Assembly (NCBI GenBank): GCA_964431655.1
Contig: CAYSKJ010000059.1
Location: 1-17,038 of the forward strand
Source: CAYMEV01 sp964431655 [NCBI: uncultured bacterium]
GTDB lineage: Bacteria; CAYMEV01
DNA length: 17,038 nt
Reading direction: 5' to 3'
Positions 12,202 through 17,038 of this stretch are shown piece after piece. The notes beneath the pieces are model-generated. The model did not search any database, had not been told where the DNA came from, and saw nothing but the letters and a program-made list of their open reading frames with translations. How positions within the stretch are numbered: the first letter of the stretch is position 1; each line of letters opens with the position of its first letter. The translations under genes and the position numbers were made by a program.

Positions 12202-13694
12202 GTGCAATATTTATCGGTTTTGTCCTTTATCTTATTATTGTTTTTTGTGTAGGCCTTATGACATTCAGGTATTCGAAGACTGTATCGGATTATTTTATTG
12301 CCGGCAGAAAACTTAACCCATGGGTAGTGGCTTTCTCTGAAAGAGCAAGCGGAGAAAGCGCATGGCTTCTGATAGGGGTGCCGGGCCTTACCCTGGCAAG
12401 CGGATTCCTTGGTATATGGCCTGCTATAGGGTGCACCTTCGGCATTGTGTTCTCCTGGATTTTCATTGCCCGCAGGCTAAGGGAGGAAACAGGCCGGTAC
12501 GATGCCATAACCCTTCCTGATTACCTTGAGGCAAGGCACAGGGACAGCACCAAAACCCTGAGGATAATATCAGCCCTGGTTATTATTTTCTTCTTCACCA
12601 TTTATGTAGCCGCCCAGTTCCTTGCCGCCGGAAAGGTGCTGAATGCCGCCTTTGACATACCACCCTTCTGGGGGATGGTGATAGGCGTCTGTGTGATTCT
12701 TTTCTATACGGTCATGGGGGGATTCTTTGCAGTGGCCTGGACAGACCTTATACAGGGCATTATCATGGTATTTACCCTTGTAGTGCTTCCTGTTGCGGGT
12801 ATTATTTATATCGGGGGATTCGGCCCCATGGCAGAGAATATAAGGTTTATCAATCCCGGTCTGCTTTCTGTTACGGGTGTAAAGACCGGACTGCCCCTTG
12901 CCCTGACCATAATCGGCTCCCTGGGGATAGGCCTGGGCTACATGGGACAGCCCCACCTGCTGGCGCGCTACATGTCCAGCCGAAACAAAAAAGAATTGAA
13001 AAAAAGCATGCTTATCGCTGTTATCTGGGCTCTCCTTGCTTTCTGGGGTGCGACCCTCTTAGGCATTATAGGCATGGCTATACTGAGAAATTCCATGGCG
13101 GAAGGGCTGTCAGCCGGGGCCATACTGAAGGGGGACTGGTTTATGCACATAGATGCCCTGGGCGGAAGGATAGATGATGCAGAAAAGCTTATGCCGATGA
13201 TGGCGAAGTTCCTTACCCTGCCTGCCATAGCCGGCATTATGATATCCGGGGCCATTGCCGCCATGATGTCCACAGCTGACTCCCAGCTTCTTTCATCAAC
13301 TTCTGCGGTGGCAGAGGATATATACCATAAGATTTTCAGAAAGGATGCGGGGCAGAAACAGCTTGTCCTGATCAGCAGGATTGCAACCATTGTTATAGGA
13401 CTATTTGCCTTTGCAATAGCCCTTACCACGACCCAGCTGGTCTATCACCTGGTTCTGTTCGCCTGGGGAGGTCTGGGTGCAGTGTTCGGCCCCTCAATAT
13501 TCTTTTCCCTGTGGTATAAAAAGACGACCAGGCAGGGTATTACAGCGGGCATGATAACAGCTCTTCTGACTGTAATCATAACAAACCTGATCCCTGTTTT
13601 CAAAGGTACACACGTTGACCTGGTATTCGGATTCATTATGTCTATTCTAGCAATACTGACTGTTTCATCCCTGACCTTTAAAGAGGAGCCCTAA
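12198..13694 (+). CDS. Sodium/solute symporter (SSF family, PutP-like)
   Basis: 498 residues with about 13 membrane helices. SSF landmarks: FSERASGESAWLLIGVPG (46-63), the unwound first-helix region; WTDLIQG (181-187); GYMGQPHLLARYMS (247-260), very close to the GQPH-R-FM element of proline symporter PutP; and MMSTADSQLL (356-365), which carries the Ser/Thr residues of the sodium site. It should import a small solute, plausibly proline or a related amino acid, with sodium. The exact substrate cannot be fixed from motifs. The S-G-E-S variant differs from the usual D-x-S-GW in PutP. It is coupled to the accessory protein by a 4-base overlap. Confidence 0.88.
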   Translation: MSAIFIGFVLYLIIVFCVGLMTFRYSKTVSDYFIAGRKLNPWVVAFSERASGESAWLLIGVPGLTLASGFLGIWPAIGCTFGIVFSWIFIARRLREETGRYDAITLPDYLEARHRDSTKTLRIISALVIIFFFTIYVAAQFLAAGKVLNAAFDIPPFWGMVIGVCVILFYTVMGGFFAVAWTDLIQGIIMVFTLVVLPVAGIIYIGGFGPMAENIRFINPGLLSVTGVKTGLPLALTIIGSLGIGLGYMGQPHLLARYMSSRNKKELKKSMLIAVIWALLAFWGATLLGIIGMAILRNSMAEGLSAGAILKGDWFMHIDALGGRIDDAEKLMPMMAKFLTLPAIAGIMISGAIAAMMSTADSQLLSSTSAVAEDIYHKIFRKDAGQKQLVLISRIATIVIGLFAFAIALTTTQLVYHLVLFAWGGLGAVFGPSIFFSLWYKKTTRQGITAGMITALLTVIITNLIPVFKGTHVDLVFGFIMSILAILTVSSLTFKEEP

Positions 13695-13705
13695 GCATTT
13701 ATTTA

Positions 13706-13733
13706 TTGTATTAAATATACCTGAAGGTATAAT
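13706..13733 (+). promoter_or_regulatory. Promoter of the MATE gene, with operator-like palindrome
   Basis: TTGTAT (13706-13711) and a perfect TATAAT (13728-13733) are 16 bases apart. A 16-bp inverted repeat, TATACCT-GA-AGGTATA (13716-13731), fills the spacer and runs into the -10 box. The predicted transcript would start only about 3 bases before the ATG at 13743. Confidence 0.5.
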
Positions 13734-13742
13734 GCCCGGTGA

Positions 13743-15095
13743 ATGAACGCCAGGCTTATTGATAACAGTGTAAAAAGGACCCTTTTCGGCATGGCCTTTC
13801 CCATGCTTGCAGGCACTGTAGCCATGAATACCTATAACCTGGCTGATACCTGGTTTGTCTCGAAACTGGGCACGGATCCCCTGGCCGCCATGGGCTTTAC
13901 CTTCCCTGTTGTAATGCTTCTTACCTTTATTGCGGGGGGCATAGGCACAGGGGTAACTACCCTGACATCCCATGCCATAGGCAGGGGGGACAGCAGAAAT
14001 GCAGGCAGGACAGTCACCCACGGCGTGCTCCTCATTGTATCTGTTGCTTCACTGCTGACAATTATCGGTTACCTGACCATGTCTGAAGTATTTGCCCGAC
14101 TGGGGGCTGACGGCAATACCATGCCACTTGTAAAGGGCTATATGAGGACATGGTATACCGGTGCATTGTTTATGGCATTTCCCATGATGGGCAACGGCAT
14201 TCTCATTGCTTTAGGGGATTCAAGGTCAGCCAGCCTCTTCATGGCTTCCGGGGCAGTTCTCAACTGCCTGCTGGACCCTGTCATGATATTCGGATGGTTT
14301 GGATTCCCCGCCCTCGGCATTAAGGGAGCCGCCCTTGCTACCGTCCTTTCCCAGGCTTTTTCCTCCCTCTGGCTCTTTTACCTTCTTACAGCCAGACACA
14401 GGCTTCTGCATCTTTACCGCCCTGAATTCTCCCTTCTGCTTAATACCTGGAAGAGGATTCTGGGATTTGCAGTTCCCGGAAGCATCAGCATGATACTGAT
14501 GCCCATATCCTCCGCTGTTATAACAGCGCTGGTAAGCAGGCATGGCAACCCTGCTGTCGCCGGTGTCAGCGCTGCAGGAAGGATTGAGATGTTTGCCTTT
14601 ATTATTCCGATGGCTCTTGGCATGTCGCTTGTGCCATTTGTCAGCCAGAACTACGGTGCCGGGCGTTTTGACCGCATATATGAGTCCAAGGTTTATTCAA
14701 CCCGCTTTGCCTTTTATTACGGGATATTTATTTCAGCGGTGTTCTATATAACCGCTCCATTTCTTGCGGGAATGTTTACTGATGATCCCAGGGTTTATGA
14801 GATATTCATACTTTATGTAAGGACAGTGTCCTTCGGATACGGGATGATGGAGATACACAGGTATGGAGGATTTTTCCTTACAGGCCTGCACAGGCCGGTA
14901 CTGGCGACAACCCTTAATGCCGTTAGGGTGCTGGCTTTCCTGGTTCCCCTGTCCTTTCTGGGCAATCATTATTTCGGAATCACCGGTATCTTTGCAGGAA
15001 GGCTTATTACCGACTGGTCCGCAGGCATTATTGCATTTATCTGGATATCCTACCTTGTTGGGCATAAAAAAAAAGACAAAACTGTTTGCATTTGA
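13743..15095 (+). CDS. MATE-family multidrug exporter
   Basis: 450 residues with about 12 helices in two related halves. The N-terminus NSVKRTLFGMAFPMLAG (8-24), YNLADTWFVSKLG (31-43) and the GAGRFDRIYESK loop between helices are typical of MATE/DinF-type exporters, which use sodium or protons to expel cationic drugs or metabolites. ATG 13743 directly follows an in-frame stop and has no clear ribosome-binding site; a later ATG at 13791 has AAAAAGGA 11 bases upstream but would remove the conserved N-terminal helix. It is separated from the symporter by 48 bases that hold its own promoter and palindrome. Substrate unknown. Confidence 0.9.
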   Translation: MNARLIDNSVKRTLFGMAFPMLAGTVAMNTYNLADTWFVSKLGTDPLAAMGFTFPVVMLLTFIAGGIGTGVTTLTSHAIGRGDSRNAGRTVTHGVLLIVSVASLLTIIGYLTMSEVFARLGADGNTMPLVKGYMRTWYTGALFMAFPMMGNGILIALGDSRSASLFMASGAVLNCLLDPVMIFGWFGFPALGIKGAALATVLSQAFSSLWLFYLLTARHRLLHLYRPEFSLLLNTWKRILGFAVPGSISMILMPISSAVITALVSRHGNPAVAGVSAAGRIEMFAFIIPMALGMSLVPFVSQNYGAGRFDRIYESKVYSTRFAFYYGIFISAVFYITAPFLAGMFTDDPRVYEIFILYVRTVSFGYGMMEIHRYGGFFLTGLHRPVLATTLNAVRVLAFLVPLSFLGNHYFGITGIFAGRLITDWSAGIIAFIWISYLVGHKKKDKTVCI

Positions 15096-15114
15096 AATCT
15101 CTCCTGTGTTATAC
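15086..15114 (+). promoter_or_regulatory. Promoter of the DUF4282 gene
   Basis: TTGCAT (15086-15091) and TTATAC (15109-15114) are 17 bases apart. The -35 box overlaps the last codons of the MATE gene. Confidence 0.5.
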
Positions 15115-15146
15115 TTTAAAAAATACAAAACTAAGGAGGTTTTAGA

Positions 15147-15458
15147 ATGCAGGACAAAGGCTTTTTTGCCAAGATCTTTGATCTTACTTTCAGCGAGTTC
15201 GTTACTGTAAAGATCATTAAGGTTCTATTCATTATCGGCATAATCCTTGCCACTCTGGGGGCCCTGGGGTTTCTGATATCATCATTTGCCACCGGGAAGT
15301 TCTTTGCCATAATTATGGGACTCATACTCAGCCCCATAATCTGGATAGTATATGTAATCATGATAAGGGTCTGGCTTGAGATTATTATTGTCATTTTCCG
15401 CATAGCTGAAAATACCACGGAGCTTGTTCAGCTGAAAAAATCAGAGCTGGGAAAGTAA
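15147..15458 (+). CDS. DUF4282-family small membrane protein
   Basis: 103 residues. The start FFAKIFDLTFSEFVTVKIIK (6-25) and two hydrophobic segments (about 24-45 and 52-86) match DUF4282 proteins, which have two membrane helices and no known function. The end is a short polar helix, TTELVQLKKSELGK. AAGGAGG lies seven bases before the ATG. It has its own promoter and terminator, so it is probably expressed alone. Confidence 0.75.
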   Translation: MQDKGFFAKIFDLTFSEFVTVKIIKVLFIIGIILATLGALGFLISSFATGKFFAIIMGLILSPIIWIVYVIMIRVWLEIIIVIFRIAENTTELVQLKKSELGK

Positions 15459-15468
15459 AGCGCAATGC

Positions 15469-15500
15469 AGGGCGGTTGGAATAACCGCCCTCTGATTTTA
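15469..15500 (+). terminator. Intrinsic terminator after the DUF4282 gene
   Basis: AGGGCGGTT (15469-15477) pairs perfectly with AACCGCCCT (15483-15491) around a five-base loop, followed by CTGATTTTAA. Confidence 0.85.
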
Positions 15501-15506
15501 ATATTC

Positions 15507-15535
15507 TTGACGGAAACAGTTTTCCATTCTTTAAT
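15507..15535 (+). promoter_or_regulatory. Candidate promoter of the phosphoglycerate dehydrogenase gene
   Basis: TTGACG (15507-15512) and TTTAAT (15530-15535) are 17 bases apart, about 45 bases before the ribosome-binding site. Confidence 0.4.
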
Positions 15536-15586
15536 CTCTATAAGCGCTTTGCGCCCTGAAAAAATAAGAAAAAACGGGAGACTGAT

Positions 15587-16516
15587 ATGAGTAAAAAGAT
15601 ACTGGTTGCAACAGAAAAACCATTTTCTGCGGAAGCAGTAAAAGGTATTCGCGAGGTTGTGGAATCATTTCCGGGTTATGAGCTTGCCCTTCTTGAAAAA
15701 TACACTGATAAAAGCGAACTGCTAAAGGCTGTTGAGGATGCCGACGCCCTGATAATCAGGAGCGACAAGGTCACCCAGGAGGTTATCTCTGCGGGAAAGA
15801 AATTAAAAATTGTTGTCCGCGCCGGTGCCGGTTATGATAATGTGGACCTTCAGGCCGCCACGGGGAAAAATATAGTGGTTATGAACACCCCCGGGCAGAA
15901 TTCCAATGCTGTCGCGGAGCTGGCCTTCGGCCTTATGCTCAGCCTTGCCCGGGTCCATTATACTGGCCAGGCAGGGACAGAGCTCAAAGGCAAGAAGCTG
16001 GGTATCCATGCCTTCGGTCATGTAGGCAGGCTCGTAGGCCGTATTGCCAAGGGATTCTGCATGGAAGTATATGCCTATGACCCCTTCATCCCCAAAAGGG
16101 ATATTGAAGCCGATGGTGTAAAAGCAGTAGATTCAGCAGAAGAGCTCTACCTGGCCTGTGATTATGTATCTCTTCATATTCCCGCAAATGAAAAGACCAA
16201 ACAGTCCATAAATTATGAGCTTCTGTCCAGGATGCCCAAGGGGGCTGCCCTGATCAACACAGCAAGGAAAGAGGTTATTCATGAGGCCGATATGGTCAGG
16301 CTCTTTGAGGAAAGGCTTGACCTGAAATATGCCTCGGACATTGCTCCGGACAATAAGGATGAAATGATTGAGAAATTCGGCTACAGGGTTTTCTTTACCG
16401 CCAAAAAGCTGGGAGCCCAGACAAAGGAGGCCAATGCCAATGCAGGCCTGGCCGCTGCAAACCAGATAATCAATTTTTTTGAAAAAGACGACAATACCTT
16501 CCAGGTAAACAAATAA
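15587..16516 (+). CDS. serA: D-3-phosphoglycerate dehydrogenase, short type
   Basis: 309 residues. First committed step of serine synthesis: oxidises 3-phosphoglycerate to 3-phosphohydroxypyruvate with NAD. Substrate domain residues include VRAGAGYDNVD (77-87) and NTPGQNSNAVAELAFG (100-115). The NAD-binding loop is GIHAFGHVGR (139-148), where the first glycine of GxGxxG is alanine. Arg227 lies in NTARKEV. The usual catalytic histidine region reads TAKKLGAQTKEA (271-282), with KK in place of PH. From memory, these two departures are shared by the short enzymes of Bacteroidetes and some other anaerobes, so this is a family trait, not decay. There is no C-terminal ACT domain. GGGAG lies six bases before the ATG; serC is not adjacent. 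Confidence 0.87.
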   Translation: MSKKILVATEKPFSAEAVKGIREVVESFPGYELALLEKYTDKSELLKAVEDADALIIRSDKVTQEVISAGKKLKIVVRAGAGYDNVDLQAATGKNIVVMNTPGQNSNAVAELAFGLMLSLARVHYTGQAGTELKGKKLGIHAFGHVGRLVGRIAKGFCMEVYAYDPFIPKRDIEADGVKAVDSAEELYLACDYVSLHIPANEKTKQSINYELLSRMPKGAALINTARKEVIHEADMVRLFEERLDLKYASDIAPDNKDEMIEKFGYRVFFTAKKLGAQTKEANANAGLAAANQIINFFEKDDNTFQVNK

Positions 16517-16520
16517 TAAA

Positions 16521-16553
16521 GGGGCCGGGTTTCCGGCCCCCTGTTCCATTTCT
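16521..16553 (+). terminator. Terminator after the phosphoglycerate dehydrogenase gene
   Basis: GGGGCCGG (16521-16528) pairs perfectly with CCGGCCCC (16533-16540) around GTTT. The tail is only moderately T-rich, but the stem is very strong. Confidence 0.75.
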
Positions 16554-16574
16554 TATTAATTACGGAGATTTCCT

Positions 16575-16952
16575 ATGAAAAACCTTACTGAAGAATTAAT
16601 CAATGCCTGGGATAACAGAAATGGCCCTGTTATCTTTTCCACCGTGGATAAAAAGGGTATGCCCAATGCCATATATGCCACCTGCGTGAAGCTCTATGAA
16701 CAAAACAGGATAGTCATAGCCGACAATTATTTCTCCAAGACCCGCAATAACATAGCATCCGGCACTAAAGGCTCCATACTTTTCATTACCGGTGACCGCA
16801 AGGCATACCAGATTAAAGGCCTGATAAAATATTACAAAGAGGGTGAAATCTTTGATGATATGAAGAACTGGCTTGATCCCCGTTTTCCCGGCCATGCCGC
16901 AACAGTCCTTCATATTGAGGAGGTATATTCAGGCTCGGAAAGGCTTCTATAG
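16575..16952 (+). CDS. Pyridoxamine-5'-phosphate-oxidase-like flavin-binding protein
   Basis: 125 residues, a single split-barrel domain. NGPVIFSTVDKKGMPNAIYA (16-35) is the first hairpin of the fold, followed by RIVIADNYFSKTRNNIASG (45-63), the segment that contacts FMN phosphate in relatives, and GSILFITGDRKAYQIKG (66-82). Proteins of this size usually bind FMN and act as small-molecule reductases, but most are uncharacterised; it is not expected to make pyridoxal phosphate. GGAG lies seven bases upstream of the ATG. It appears to be a one-gene unit between two hairpins. Confidence 0.8.
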   Translation: MKNLTEELINAWDNRNGPVIFSTVDKKGMPNAIYATCVKLYEQNRIVIADNYFSKTRNNIASGTKGSILFITGDRKAYQIKGLIKYYKEGEIFDDMKNWLDPRFPGHAATVLHIEEVYSGSERLL

Positions 16953-16996
16953 CCTTTTAATCATGTTTCATTCCGCAGATTAACAGGGGAAAGAGG

Positions 16997-17019
16997 GGAG
17001 AACATCCGGATTGTTCTCC
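16997..17019. terminator. Inverted repeat, possible terminator
   Basis: GGAGAACA (16997-17004) pairs perfectly with TGTTCTCC (17012-17019) around a seven-base loop. No T-run follows within the window. It may end the transcript of the gene before it, or belong to a feature beyond the window. Confidence 0.4.
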
Positions 17020-17038
17020 TCCTCCGGGATTTCCCTCT

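Larger units (their letters stand above)
12014..12230 (+). repeat. Intact symporter leader and 5' genes (copy 2)
   Basis: Direct-repeat partner of 10547-10734. This copy leads into a complete accessory gene and symporter, so it is the functional one. Confidence 0.85.

Noticed and set aside
12570-12956. Long minus-strand frames inside the symporter and MATE genes
   Set aside because: They are shadows of high-quality membrane protein genes; their translations are rich in His, Gly and Pro with no recognisable motif.
15587-16516. Phosphoglycerate dehydrogenase with an altered glycine motif and no catalytic His in the usual place, possibly a dead enzyme
   Set aside because: From memory, the same AFG/AYG loop and KK-x-GAQT segment occur in the short Bacteroidetes-type enzymes, so this is a lineage trait and the gene is intact.
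1-17038. CRISPR array or insertion sequence
   Set aside because: No regularly spaced repeats, transposase motifs or terminal inverted repeats were seen. The only long repeat is the symporter leader pair.

Overview
The window looks like part of the chromosome of an anaerobic bacterium of moderate GC. Coding is dense, arginine is often encoded by AGG, ribosome-binding sites are strong AGGAGG or AAAGGA types, and promoters are sigma70-like. The phosphoglycerate dehydrogenase is of the short Bacteroidetes/anaerobe type, and there is an ECF-type transporter and a PadR/HAAS pair. A clostridial-type firmicute or a spirochaete would both fit; I cannot fix the phylum from this sequence alone.

Layout. 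(1) 1-570: the start of a secreted protein on the minus strand, a tRNA-Pro(CGG) with a consensus promoter, and a shared terminator. (2) 570-1831: a PadR repressor and a HAAS-domain membrane protein, translationally coupled on the minus strand. (3) 1930-9380: the main system, a plus-strand operon of nine tightly packed genes. It begins with an RNA leader that I read as a molybdenum/tungsten cofactor (Moco/Tuco) riboswitch. The genes follow in order: an exported protein with repeated sulfite-oxidase-like (Oxidored_molyb) modules; a YkoE-like ECF substrate-binding S component; a lipoprotein joining a similar N-terminal region to an alkaline-phosphatase-superfamily phosphodiesterase; a second small membrane-anchored Oxidored_molyb-like protein; two ECF ATPases; the EcfT coupling protein; a MobB-type P-loop protein with an Fe-S cysteine motif; and a small kinase-fold protein. 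(4) 9390-10457: a HEYGH membrane metallopeptidase-like protein and an MgtC-family protein on the minus strand. (5) 10547-12230: two copies of a symporter leader, the first decayed, flanking an AT-rich nucleotidyltransferase pair that resembles a toxin-antitoxin locus. (6) 12094-15458: an SSF symporter with a 35-residue accessory protein, a MATE exporter and a DUF4282 protein. (7) 15587-17038: a 3-phosphoglycerate dehydrogenase and a PNPOx-like flavin-binding protein.

The part most worth attention is region 3. A Moco/Tuco-type riboswitch, exported proteins with Moco-enzyme-like folds, an external phosphodiesterase, a vitamin-type ECF importer, MobB and a small-molecule-kinase-like protein fit together as a system that captures, trims, imports and re-activates molybdopterin-type cofactor from outside the cell. 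That function is inference. The gene order, the motifs and the RNA leader are visible in the sequence. I know of no characterised importer for this cofactor.
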